Both the position numbers and the translations under genes were made by a program. A DNA stretch of 64,000 bases from Nostoc sp. ATCC 53789. GTDB taxonomy: Bacteria; Cyanobacteriota; Cyanobacteriia; Cyanobacteriales; Nostocaceae. Under the pieces are notes generated by a model. That model saw nothing but the letters and a program-made list of their open reading frames with translations. It did not search any database and was not told where the DNA came from. The first letter of the stretch is position 1, and the number at the start of each line of letters is the position of its first letter. The stretch spans positions 3,886,501-3,950,500 of the forward strand of contig NZ_CP046703.1 in assembly GCF_009873495.1 (NCBI RefSeq). The letters are read 5' to 3'. Below, piece by piece: positions 27,557 through 36,260 of this stretch.

Positions 27557-27940
27557 AATGCAACCCTATTAATGCCGGTTTATATAGCAATCTCATTTGA
27601 TTTGTCAAAGCAAAGCTGACTGAGAGCTAGCCAGATTGGGTTTCAGTTCTCAGTATATTTAGCAAAAATCAAATAAGAATCCTATATGACTACGGATTTT
27701 TACGTAAGAACATTATTGAAGTTATATACTCTGATGTCAAAGGTGCAAGTGACGACTTGTTAGAAGTTTTAATCTTTGGGCGCTAAAAAATATTTTTGAT
27801 GAAAATATGTTGAATTTAGGGCAATCGCTCTTGCGTAAATTTTAGTAGGGGCGCAAGGTCTTGCGCCCCTACCGCGTGGCCTATTTACCTGAAAATAGCT
27901 ATCATTTAGAGGTGTATTAAAATGCAGAAAAAAAATATCT
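27557..27940. other. Intergenic region, no gene seen
   Basis: 384 bp of AT-rich DNA. The only structure I see is the 28-nt palindrome at 27845-27872. Confidence 0.6.
27845..27872. repeat. Perfect 28-nt palindrome (GTAGGGGC family)
   Basis: GTAGGGGCGCAAG, central GT, then CTTGCGCCCCTAC. Same outer arms as the palindromes at 7931 and 17221 with a different core, downstream of the esterase gene. Confidence 0.75.
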
Positions 27941-28609
27941 TTAATCTACAGTCGGCTGTCTCCGATGCTGCAAAAACCACTCATACAACTCTGGATTATT
28001 GTATGTCTGCGTCCATGAGTCGTGATCGGCTTCTGGATAAACTGTAAATTTCACATTCCCATCGTGGGCTTTGAGTGCAGAAACCATAATTTCGGACTCC
28101 CTTGGGGGAACGACATTATCTTTTGCTCCGTGAAATGCCCACACAGGAAGGCTTTTCAGCTTATGTGCTTGGGCTGGATTACCACCGCCACAGATAGGCG
28201 CGATCGCAGCAAATCGTTCTGGCTGTGCTGCTGCTAAATGCCAGGTTCCGTAACCACCCATGCTTAAACCGGTCAGGTAAACCCGATCTGGATCAACAGG
28301 ATAGGATGCAATAACCTCATCCAGAAGGGTGCTTAATCGTTCTATATTCCAATATTCACCGCGCGGACATTGTGGAGAAATGACAATGAAGGGAAAATCT
28401 GGCTGTTGTTCTACAACCTTGGCGACACCGTGCTTTTTCACATGATTTAAGTAAGAGCCTCGCTCACCCGAACCGTGTAAACATAAGATTGTTGGCAAAA
28501 GTGGCTCTTGTGTTTCGTTGCGACTTGCGTCTGGGTGCAGTCCACTGGGCAAGAATAGCAGGTAGTTATAACTGTCGGTAGAAGTAATTTGTTGTTGTAG
28601 TGGCTGCAT
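27941..28609 (-). CDS. Alpha/beta-hydrolase, predicted esterase/peptidase
   Basis: 222-aa cytosolic-type hydrolase of the polyhydroxybutyrate-depolymerase/dienelactone-like esterase group. The oxyanion region is LCLHGSGERG, the nucleophile elbow GLSMGG (Ser116), the acid Asp164 in GAKDNVVPP and the base His196 in EADHDSW. No signal peptide. It ends 21 bp after the start of no other gene and follows a gene of unknown function on the same strand by 21 bp, so the two may be co-transcribed. Confidence 0.85.
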   Translation of the reverse strand: MQPLQQQITSTDSYNYLLFLPSGLHPDASRNETQEPLLPTILCLHGSGERGSYLNHVKKHGVAKVVEQQPDFPFIVISPQCPRGEYWNIERLSTLLDEVIASYPVDPDRVYLTGLSMGGYGTWHLAAAQPERFAAIAPICGGGNPAQAHKLKSLPVWAFHGAKDNVVPPRESEIMVSALKAHDGNVKFTVYPEADHDSWTQTYNNPELYEWFLQHRRQPTVD

Positions 28610-28630
28610 AAAATTAAAAATTTTGTTAGT

Positions 28631-29368
28631 TTAACGTCTACGAATAGCTATTGTATAACTTGGTCGTTGTGTTGCTTCTCGTTGACTCTTAACTAACCGA
28701 AAATCATTATCTATATATAGATGCTCTAAAAAAGAAGTAGCTAGGTAAACTTTTTTAAATTTTTTGACAGTATTTCTGTCCATATCTTTTACTATAAGTT
28801 CTTGCTGTAAATCTATATTTGGTGCTGCTTCCTGAAATTTAGATTCGACTGTTGTCGTAAACCACTCATCTGCATCATCAATTGTCAACGGGATTTCTCT
28901 ATTTTTCAATGCTTGGAATATCCCAACATTTTTAATATCCCACTTTTCATCTATAACTGAATATTTTTGCAACAACATTAAGTCATAAGCTGGTAGTTTT
29001 GATGCAATTTTTTGCCAAAAACCAGACTGATGTCCTGGTGCATAACGGGCAATATTTGCATAGTAACCATCAGTATGAAAAATTTGGTAAGACTGCTCGT
29101 GTATCCTACCAGGTAAAATATCTTGAAAAGGTATAGTAGACCATATTGGGACCCATACTCCCTTTACGATCGCTACTTGATCTGCAACCTTCCCAAAAGG
29201 ATTACGTCGGCTCAATTCTGCAAAGTATGGTGCTAATTCATTTTTATAAAAATCTACTTTGGCTTTTAATGGCTCTAGATTGCGATCTTTAACAAGTTCT
29301 AAAATTTGATTTTTAATTTCTGGTGTAGTCCAATATGCCAATTCTTTGGTACTTGTGACATCTAGCAT
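28631..29368 (-). CDS. Uncharacterised protein, weakly PAP/fibrillin-like
   Basis: 245 aa, soluble, no signal peptide. Conserved-looking blocks are KGVWVPIWSTIPFQDILPGR, then SYQIFHTDGYYANIARY and SFLEHLYIDNDFRLVKS near the C-terminus. The order (an early GxW strand, a late YxDxDxRxxRx strand) recalls lipocalin-like plastid-lipid-associated proteins, but the resemblance is weak and I do not assign a function. Confidence 0.6.
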   Translation of the reverse strand: MLDVTSTKELAYWTTPEIKNQILELVKDRNLEPLKAKVDFYKNELAPYFAELSRRNPFGKVADQVAIVKGVWVPIWSTIPFQDILPGRIHEQSYQIFHTDGYYANIARYAPGHQSGFWQKIASKLPAYDLMLLQKYSVIDEKWDIKNVGIFQALKNREIPLTIDDADEWFTTTVESKFQEAAPNIDLQQELIVKDMDRNTVKKFKKVYLATSFLEHLYIDNDFRLVKSQREATQRPSYTIAIRRR

Positions 29369-29437
29369 TATCGTTCATCCTGGGAAAAGTTCCAGATGTG
29401 TAATTATATAAACTAACTTGATCCAAGAAAACAGATA

Positions 29438-29471
29438 CGGGGACGCAAAGAAAGAACTCTCCGTGTCCCCG
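29438..29471 (-). terminator. Hairpin after the 29490-29825 gene
   Basis: CGGGGAC (29438-29444) pairs with GTCCCCG (29465-29471). On the minus strand it is followed by TATCTGTTTTCTT, compatible with termination. Confidence 0.45.
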
Positions 29472-29489
29472 CGTCTCTTTAATGAATGA

Positions 29490-29825
29490 CTACCACCAAA
29501 CTCGATTTCCATTTTCGTCAACTCGTGCTTGCCGGATTACATCGGAAATCTCTTCAGCATCTTTAACGTGGTGGAGCGCTTTCTTTTCGCCGTCGGGTTC
29601 ATCCACAACGAAGTAAGTCGGGACTGTGATTTTGTCGCCTGTAATGTCTGGTACATCATCCACAGCTACCTGTTGAGCCTTTTCTTCAATAGATTCAGAC
29701 TCATCAGAAATTCTATCTCCAGGATTCGCTGTTAAGTTTCTTTCCTTGACATTTGGTTCTTCGCGTAAATGTGTATCTTCACTTACTGGTTGATTAATTT
29801 GATTTTCTTGAGTTTTATCAGTCAT
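29490..29825 (-). CDS. Hypothetical acidic protein
   Basis: 111 aa, rich in Asp and Glu. The first ~60 residues look disordered (DESESIEEKAQQVAVDD). The C-terminal half is more ordered: DKITVPTYFVVDEPDGEKK, then DAEEISDVIRQARVDENGN and a terminal VWW. I do not recognise the family. Free-standing gene with a hairpin downstream. Confidence 0.6.
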   Translation of the reverse strand: MTDKTQENQINQPVSEDTHLREEPNVKERNLTANPGDRISDESESIEEKAQQVAVDDVPDITGDKITVPTYFVVDEPDGEKKALHHVKDAEEISDVIRQARVDENGNRVWW

Positions 29826-29953
29826 GGCTTTTCAGGTATTAAAAAATCTAGCTTTGCTAATAACACTCTAAAAAATCAAAGATACAAAAAGTTCTTTCTC
29901 TGGAGAGACTTTGAAAAGAACACGTCTTAGGTTAGATATTTACTCGGATAAAT

Positions 29954-30910
29954 TTACTTCTTTAGTTGAAATGGCGTGTATTTTCCCCCCAATGCTTCTA
30001 CAATGCTACGGGTATTCGCCTCCATCATTTTGATGTAAGAATCTCCATTACTTCCTTTTGCACCAATTGAATCAGAGTAAAGTTGATTTGGTGCTAATTT
30101 CACTCCTGCTTCTTGAGCAACAGTTTTAATTAAAGCTGGGTTAATTGTAGTTTCAGAAAAAATTGCGGGAACGCCGATCTTTTTAATGGACTCAACTAAT
30201 CTCTGGACTGTTTGAGCGCTTGGTTGTTCTTCGGTACTAATGCCAATTAAAGTACCTGCGATCGCAATCCCATAAGCACGCCCATAATATTGGAACGCAT
30301 CATGGGTTGTCACCAGTTTCCGCTTATCTGCGGGGATAGTTTGAATTTGTTGATTAATCCAGGTATGTAACTGTTTTAATTCATTAGTAAGTTGCGATGC
30401 CTTTTGAGTAAATTTGTCTTTATCTTCAGGTGATAACTCAATCAACGCATCTCGGATTGCATTTGTCATTGCGATCGCATTTTCTGCACTACCCCAAACG
30501 TGCGGATCTGGCACTATTTCGCCTTTGCCTTTATCAAGCTGCAAGGATTTGACAGCTTCCCCCACTGGGATCTTCTGCGCTTTACCACCAGAAGCATTCA
30601 TTAATTTAATCAGTCCCGGTTCCAGGTTGTAGCCGTTATACAAAATCAAGTTAGCTTCTTCCAAAACCCTGCTATCTGCTGGTACTGGTTCGTAAACATG
30701 AGGATCAGTACCCGGTTTGAGGATTCCACTTAGTTGAATTTCGTCTCCTGCAACCTCTTTTGCCAAATCAGCAATGACAGTGCTAGTTGCAACAACTCGC
30801 GGTTTATCTCCCTTGGCAGTGTTGGGGTTAGAGTCTTTCTGTGTACAACTTAATAAAGCCAAAGGCAAAAGCATTCCCAAACAAAGCCGGAAAATAATTT
30901 TTCCCTTCAT
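29954..30910 (-). CDS. mntC: Mn/Zn ABC transporter substrate-binding lipoprotein (MntC-like)
   Basis: Periplasmic cluster-9 solute-binding protein, about 318 aa. It begins with a lipoprotein signal ending in LALLSC. Metal ligands expected for MntC/ZnuA are visible: His in TDPHVYEP, His in DPHVWGS, Glu in FSETTINP and Asp in LYSDSIG. There is no His-rich loop of the ZnuA type, which favours manganese. I chose ATG 30910 (MKGKIIFR), which gives a normal signal peptide; ATG 30970 is in frame upstream. It is divergent from the ATPase and permease genes, unlike the mntCAB order known from Synechocystis. Confidence 0.85.
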   Translation of the reverse strand: MKGKIIFRLCLGMLLPLALLSCTQKDSNPNTAKGDKPRVVATSTVIADLAKEVAGDEIQLSGILKPGTDPHVYEPVPADSRVLEEANLILYNGYNLEPGLIKLMNASGGKAQKIPVGEAVKSLQLDKGKGEIVPDPHVWGSAENAIAMTNAIRDALIELSPEDKDKFTQKASQLTNELKQLHTWINQQIQTIPADKRKLVTTHDAFQYYGRAYGIAIAGTLIGISTEEQPSAQTVQRLVESIKKIGVPAIFSETTINPALIKTVAQEAGVKLAPNQLYSDSIGAKGSNGDSYIKMMEANTRSIVEALGGKYTPFQLKK

Positions 30911-31143
30911 CCTGCCGATTATTCCCTTGCCGTAAGGATTACTGCCGTCTATCTCTGGTATTAGTTTCATTTATCTTGGATATTACATCTAATTATAGAT
31001 TTTTTCATATTTCTCTCATTTTTATAGTAAGCTCAAGAAATAAATATTGAAACCCGATTATGAAAAATGTCTCTTTTCCTGCAAAATTTCGTCTATTGCA
31101 GACAAAAACAGAGGAAGTACCTGCAAAAGCTATCAAATTCGAT

Positions 31144-31884
31144 ATGAGTTCCACAGCAGCAATTAATATTGCCCATTTAGGCGTATATTACCGGACACAA
31201 GAAGCTTTAAGGGATGTTAGCTGTATCATCAAACCAGGAAAACTGACGGGTATTTTTGGCCCTAACGGTGCTGGCAAAAGTACGCTGATGAAAGCAATGT
31301 TAGGCTTGGTTCCTATCAGTAGTGGTACGGTACTATGCCAAGGGAAACCCTTGATGCAACAATTAGAGAAAGTTGCCTATGTACCACAACGTAGCCAAAT
31401 TGATTGGACTTATCCCGCAACAGTCTGGGATGTAGTCATGATGGGACGGGTAAAGAAAACAGGCTGGTTGCGTAGCTTCTCAGCAGTTAGCCGCCAAGTA
31501 GCAAAAAACGCCATAGAAAGAGTGGGAATGAGCGAATATTGCGATCGCCCCATTGGACAATTATCAGGAGGACAACAACAACGGGTATTTTTAGCCCGTG
31601 CTTTAACACAGCAAGCAGAAATTTTCTGCTTTGATGAACCTCTAGTAGGCATCGATCAAAAAACCCAGTCGGTGATTTTTGAAGTATTCCATGAACTTGC
31701 TGCCGAAAACAAAATCGTGCTAGTAGTCAACCACGACTTAGGGGAATCAATCACTCACTTTGATGATTTAATATTACTAAACCGTGAAGTAATCGCCACA
31801 GGTTCACGGCAACAAGTACTTACCGAAGAAAATCTGCATCGTGCTTATAGCGGTAAAGTAATGTACTTTTCTGATGCTGCATAA
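31144..31884 (+). CDS. mntA: Mn/Zn ABC transporter ATP-binding protein (MntA-like)
   Basis: ABC ATPase, 246 aa from this ATG. Walker A GPNGAGKS, Q-loop YVPQRSQIDW (typical of the metal cluster-9 ATPases), signature LSGGQQQR, Walker B IFCFDEP and the switch His in VVNHDLGE. An ATG at 31060 would add 28 residues that do not look like the family. It is followed by the permease 52 bp later and faces away from mntC. Confidence 0.87.
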   Translation: MSSTAAINIAHLGVYYRTQEALRDVSCIIKPGKLTGIFGPNGAGKSTLMKAMLGLVPISSGTVLCQGKPLMQQLEKVAYVPQRSQIDWTYPATVWDVVMMGRVKKTGWLRSFSAVSRQVAKNAIERVGMSEYCDRPIGQLSGGQQQRVFLARALTQQAEIFCFDEPLVGIDQKTQSVIFEVFHELAAENKIVLVVNHDLGESITHFDDLILLNREVIATGSRQQVLTEENLHRAYSGKVMYFSDAA

Positions 31885-31936
31885 AATGTCATTGGGTATA
31901 GGGAATTAGTGAATGACAAATGATAAATGACAAAAT

Positions 31937-32788
31937 ATGTTACAAGCATTAATTGAGCCATTGCAATACGGCTTTATGCAGCGATCGCTCGTGATTGCTA
32001 TTTTAGTTGGGATGTTGTGTGCAGTTGTAGGCAGCTACCTAATGGTGCAGCGCCTAGCCTTGTTGGGTGATGCCATCAGTCACTCAGTTTTGCCCGGACT
32101 AGCGATCGCTTTTATGGTGGGAGCAAATATATATGTTGGTGCATTCATTGCGGGTGTTCTGAGTACAATGGCGATCGCCTGGATTAGGGTGCGATCGCCA
32201 ATCAAAGAAGATGCGGCAATGGGCATAGTTTTTTCAGCATTCTTCGCCCTTGGTATCACCCTAATTACTGTTATTCAAAAAGATAATAAAATCGACTTAA
32301 ATCACTTCCTTTTTGGCAATATTCTTGGCGTTACTATTGATGAAGTGCGGGACACTGCGATCATTGCCACTATTGTTTTAATAGTTGTTCTTTTATTATA
32401 TAAAGAGCTTTTATTTTATACATTTGATCCTTTAGGCGCTCAAGCCGCAGGTTTGCCCGTTAATCGGCTGAACTTTGGATTGATGGTACTAATAGCTTTG
32501 ACAATTGTCGCCAGCATGAAAGCTGTCGGTGTGATTTTAGTATTATCGCTTTTAATTACACCAGGAGCCACCGCTTATTTATTAGTTAAGCGTCTCAACC
32601 AAGTCATGATTTTGGGTGCGGTAATTGGCGTAATTTCCAGTATTAGTGGGATGTACCTCAGCTACTTTTATAACTTGCCCTCTGGCCCTGCGATCGTTTT
32701 AGTAGTATCGGGGTTATTTTTGCTGGCATTACTATTTAGTCCTAAATACGGTATTTTTACGAGTAAACAACTTAAAACCAAGGAATAA
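31937..32788 (+). CDS. mntB: Mn/Zn ABC transporter permease (MntB-like)
   Basis: 283-aa integral membrane subunit with eight or nine hydrophobic segments. Family marks: AVVGSYLMVQRLALLGDAIS with SHSVLPGLAIAF, the cytoplasmic coupling loop GITLITVIQKDNKIDLNHFL and SLLITPGATAYLLVKR near the end. Same strand and 52 bp after the ATPase, forming an operon. Confidence 0.88.
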   Translation: MLQALIEPLQYGFMQRSLVIAILVGMLCAVVGSYLMVQRLALLGDAISHSVLPGLAIAFMVGANIYVGAFIAGVLSTMAIAWIRVRSPIKEDAAMGIVFSAFFALGITLITVIQKDNKIDLNHFLFGNILGVTIDEVRDTAIIATIVLIVVLLLYKELLFYTFDPLGAQAAGLPVNRLNFGLMVLIALTIVASMKAVGVILVLSLLITPGATAYLLVKRLNQVMILGAVIGVISSISGMYLSYFYNLPSGPAIVLVVSGLFLLALLFSPKYGIFTSKQLKTKE

Positions 32789-32842
32789 TTCTCTGCGATC
32801 GCGCCGTAGTATATTAGTAGACCTTTCTTGGTATATCGGGTC

Positions 32843-33412
32843 ATGAAAGATAATTATTCTACTAACGGCAAAATTCCAGCTAGGATAAAAACGCGCCGGG
32901 ATTTTTTAACTTATACGCTAGGTGGTACAGTTGCATCAGTAGCGATCGCATATCTATTTCCCAAAGTCAGCCAAGGTCGTGAGATCAGCCTAGAAACGCT
33001 TTGTTCCCTTTATCCAAAGAATTCGCGCTGTGAAAATTATCTTCCCGGATCAGTGGCAGTAGACAAAGACGGCAAGCAAATTGAGACTAATGCACTATTG
33101 ACAACTGCAAAGTCTGGAATTCCAATTCTCGTCAAAGGCTTGCCAGACAATAGCGTTGATTATCTCATCATTCAAGATGGCCCTAAGATTGCTGAGTACG
33201 CTATCAATCCAACTTGTACCCATTTAGGATGTACAGTTGAGTGGGATCTTGAGAAGAATCACTTTATTTGTCCTTGTCATGGATCTCAATATGATTCTCA
33301 GGGTCGAGTAGTTCACGGCCCAGCTAAACGTTCTCTACCACTAATCACTATAGTAGTCAAGCAAAACCAAGTTCGTTTAGTTGATCATAAACCTGCCGTA
33401 GATCCTCGTTAA
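32843..33412 (+). CDS. Rieske [2Fe-2S] protein, divergent PetC-like
   Basis: 189 aa. A twin-arginine-like N-terminus (KTRRDFLTYTLGG) leads into one membrane helix (~24-40). The cluster-binding boxes are CTHLGC (Cys125, His127, Cys130) and CPCHGS (Cys143, Cys145, His146). The region between anchor and cluster domain (CSLYPKNSRCENYLPG) differs from standard PetC, so this may be one of the minor cyanobacterial Rieske paralogues. It is not next to petA. Start: ATG 32843 rather than a TTG at 32828. Confidence 0.85.
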   Translation: MKDNYSTNGKIPARIKTRRDFLTYTLGGTVASVAIAYLFPKVSQGREISLETLCSLYPKNSRCENYLPGSVAVDKDGKQIETNALLTTAKSGIPILVKGLPDNSVDYLIIQDGPKIAEYAINPTCTHLGCTVEWDLEKNHFICPCHGSQYDSQGRVVHGPAKRSLPLITIVVKQNQVRLVDHKPAVDPR

Positions 33413-33543
33413 CCTACCAGTATCAAATTAGAAATACCACCATACTTTTTGAGCCAGTTATAAATTATAAAAGACTAACAAAAATTACTGCATAATTTAA
33501 ATTTGTCGGGTAAGCTGACAACAGCAGTTTCATCCTCAAAACA

Positions 33544-34329
33544 ATGACCGCAAGTAGTCCCACGATTTTAGCCCTGGACTTTGATGGAGTGATTTGCGAC
33601 GGACTAATTGAATATTTTGAGGTAGCGTGGCGTACCTACTGTGAAATTTGGTCGCCAGTTAATGACACACCAGCAGATGATTTAGCTTTGAGATTCTATC
33701 GCCTGCGCCCCGTAATTGAGACGGGTTGGGAAATGCCCGTTTTAATCAAAGCGCTAGTAGATGGAATTCCTGATGAAAAAATTCTTCATGAATGGTTAAG
33801 CATCGCCCCACAACTTTTGTTAAATGACAAGTTACAAGCAAGAGAAATTGCTGCGAAACTAGATAATCAACGTGATGAATGGATTACTACAGATTTAAAC
33901 GGTTGGCTAAGTCTGCATAGATTTTATCCGGGTGTAATAGAAAAGCTCAAATTAACTCTTGACAGTGGAGTTAAGCTATACATTGTGACAACTAAAGAAG
34001 GACGTTTTGTACAGCAGTTGCTGCAACAAGAAGGAGTTAACTTACCGACATCATCAATTTATGGCAAAGAAGTCAAGCGTCCCAAATACGAAATTCTGCG
34101 AGGATTGAAGCAGCAAGTAGAAAACCAGCCACTTAGTCTCTGGTTTGTTGAAGATAGACTCAAGACATTGCAGTTAGTACAACAGCAAACAGACCTTGAA
34201 GATGTAAAACTGTTCCTTGCAGACTGGGGTTATAATACTCAAGCAGAAAGGGAAGCTGCCCAAAATGATGACCGGATTCGGTTGTTATCACTGTCTCACT
34301 TTGCCAGAGATTTCTCTGCTTGGCTTTAA
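33544..34329 (+). CDS. HAD-superfamily phosphatase-like protein
   Basis: 261 aa. Motif I LALDFDGVICDG (Asp12/Asp14), motif II in YIVTTKEG, and motif III/IV region LWFVEDRLKTL with a conserved acidic pair. The cap domain is helical (~25-130). The substrate is unknown; the family is widespread in cyanobacteria. Confidence 0.82.
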   Translation: MTASSPTILALDFDGVICDGLIEYFEVAWRTYCEIWSPVNDTPADDLALRFYRLRPVIETGWEMPVLIKALVDGIPDEKILHEWLSIAPQLLLNDKLQAREIAAKLDNQRDEWITTDLNGWLSLHRFYPGVIEKLKLTLDSGVKLYIVTTKEGRFVQQLLQQEGVNLPTSSIYGKEVKRPKYEILRGLKQQVENQPLSLWFVEDRLKTLQLVQQQTDLEDVKLFLADWGYNTQAEREAAQNDDRIRLLSLSHFARDFSAWL

Positions 34330-34388
34330 GTATATTGTTGACCTTACCAATATCCCGCCAGGAACTTAAGTTTCTGGCTCATAGCTCA

Positions 34389-34406
34389 AGTCCACTCAAG
34401 TGGACT
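34389..34406. other. Paired hairpins downstream of the HAD gene
   Basis: AGTCCAC TCAA GTGGACT at 34389-34406, preceded by a similar hairpin CCAGGAAC TTAA GTTTCTGG at 34358-34377. No T-run; could be termination or 3' protection. Confidence 0.35.
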
Positions 34407-34556
34407 AAAATTATTTACTGATTCCTCTTCAAACAACTTTAGTTATTAACGTGGAAATTTATTCCAAGACGGAATATCAACAAAGCGAAAAATTTAAAAG
34501 ATGTACGTAAATAATAAGAAATTAGACTACTAACTCCTAACTTATAACTTACCTTT

Positions 34557-35732
34557 ATGCTTGATCTAACAAAACTGGCGCGACAAATGCAGGGTTTAAG
34601 CCAGCATCTTACCTTAGAAGCTGCTGCCAGTCGGCAACGTTTAGAATTGGCGCAACAACATCTAAAAAATGCTTATGAGTCTCAACAAGATTTAATTGAT
34701 CGCCAGGAAAAATGGCGCGATCGCATTCTCTTTGCTAATGCTACCCCAATTGAGCCGCTAGAAACCTGCATCGATATTGCAGTTCCGCCAAAAATTCATA
34801 CTGTAATTGCTACCGATGGTTCCCAAATTGCCCCCAACCATCACGAAATTGCTTACTGTTATCTCCTAAATATTGGCAGAGTCGTCTTACACTACGGACA
34901 AAACCGCCATCCGCTACTCGATAGTTTGCCAGAAGTATTTTACCGCCCAGAAGACTTATATATGTCTCGGCAGTGGGGAATTAGAACCGAGGAATGGATG
35001 AGTTTCCGCCGCACTGCATCAGAAACAACGGTTTTAGCAGAACTTGCATGTGCAGCTAAAGGGGAAGCACCAGCATTGGCGATGGTAGATGGTTCGTTAA
35101 TTTACTGGTTTTTAGAACAATTACCGATAGATGCACGCGATCGCATTTTACCCCCCATCTTGGAAGCTTGGCAGCAAATGCGTGATGCTCAAATTCCCCT
35201 GATGGGTTATCTTAGCGCCTCTCGCAGCATCGAAACAATGAACTTTTTACGATTGTTGGCTTGTCCTCATCCAGTGCCAGACTGTAAAAGTCATTGCCCA
35301 AATCAGCTAGAAAAAGTACCTTGTAAAATTTTTGAACAGTTGCGAGATACTTCTGTTTGGGCAACCAGACTCAAACCAGGACAACGTAGTACCCTTTGGC
35401 GGAGTAATTCTCCGATTCTCGAACTCTACGGCGATCAAACCATTTATTTTTGCTATGTCCACGTTGGCACTGAAATTGCCCGAATCGAAGTTCCGGCATG
35501 GGTAGCGGAGAATGCAACCATGTTAGATCAAGCATTGGGGCTGATGCTGGCACAAGTACAAAAAGGATATGGCTATCCAGTTGCGATCGCCGAAGCGCAT
35601 AATCAAGCAGTGGTAAAAGGTGGCGATAGAGCGCGTTTCTTTGCCCTCCTAGAACAACAAATGATTAAAGCTGGTTTAAAAAATGTCGGAACTTCCTACA
35701 AAGAAGCCAGAAAGCGTGGGAGTATTGCTTAA
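34557..35732 (+). CDS. nurA: NurA-domain nuclease
   Basis: 391-aa protein with the RNase-H-like NurA fold of DNA double-strand-break repair nucleases. The metal-binding aspartates are in the strands IATDGSQIAP and LAMVDGSLIYW; further marks are GYLSASRS and the C-terminal AIAEAHNQAVVKGGDR. In archaea NurA works with the HerA helicase; no herA is adjacent here. A coiled-coil N-terminus spans residues ~15-60. Confidence 0.8.
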   Translation: MLDLTKLARQMQGLSQHLTLEAAASRQRLELAQQHLKNAYESQQDLIDRQEKWRDRILFANATPIEPLETCIDIAVPPKIHTVIATDGSQIAPNHHEIAYCYLLNIGRVVLHYGQNRHPLLDSLPEVFYRPEDLYMSRQWGIRTEEWMSFRRTASETTVLAELACAAKGEAPALAMVDGSLIYWFLEQLPIDARDRILPPILEAWQQMRDAQIPLMGYLSASRSIETMNFLRLLACPHPVPDCKSHCPNQLEKVPCKIFEQLRDTSVWATRLKPGQRSTLWRSNSPILELYGDQTIYFCYVHVGTEIARIEVPAWVAENATMLDQALGLMLAQVQKGYGYPVAIAEAHNQAVVKGGDRARFFALLEQQMIKAGLKNVGTSYKEARKRGSIA

Positions 35733-35809
35733 TAATTCATCCCGTAGAGTTTCGTCTTTGTGAGAGTAAGAAAAGAAAAGCTGTAACGATACCTCTGGAA
35801 TTTTTGGTT

Positions 35810-35900
35810 AGGACTTACGCAAGAACTCTCTGAAACTCTTATTTCTCCGTGTCCTCTGCGCCCTCTGTGGTTCGTTTTTTCATTATTTTGCGTAAGTCCT
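35810..35900. repeat. MITE-like element with 13-bp perfect TIRs
   Basis: AGGACTTACGCAA (35810-35822) and TTGCGTAAGTCCT (35888-35900), 91 bp. TTGGTT occurs just outside both ends (35804-35809 and 35902-35907), a possible target duplication with a one-base offset. Interior is CT-rich and non-coding. Confidence 0.65.
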
Positions 35901-35909
35901 GTTGGTTTA

Positions 35910-36078
35910 ATACCATTTCTTTGTGAGGCTGCGCCAAACCTTTTTAACTTCTTTCTTTGTGTCCTTCTCTAACGAGACGCTGCGCGTAGCTTGCTTCTCC
36001 GTAGGAGTATGCGTCCTTTGCGGTTCGTTTTTCTTTCTTTTAGTTATGGTTTAGCGCATCTTCATACAGAATTGGTAT
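35910..36078. repeat. MITE-like element (ATACCATTTCT termini)
   Basis: ATACCATTTCT at 35910 and AGAATTGGTAT ending at 36078, inverted with one mismatch; GC-rich dispersed repeat (GAGACGCTGCGCGTAGC) inside. It lies directly next to the preceding element. No gene in 35733-36260. Confidence 0.5.
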
Positions 36079-36260
36079 GAGTAGGTAAGCAAATTATAGT
36101 TTTTTCTTACTGATTCAAATCCTAACAGGGCTGCTTGCTGCTGAGTAGTAACCTGGCTGTTACCCTTTCCGATTAGAATTTTCCGCAGATTTGGTCAATG
36201 TATGCCCCACGTCTTAGGTCTATCTTTGTAGTATGTAAAGAAGCACTTCAACCTAAGATT

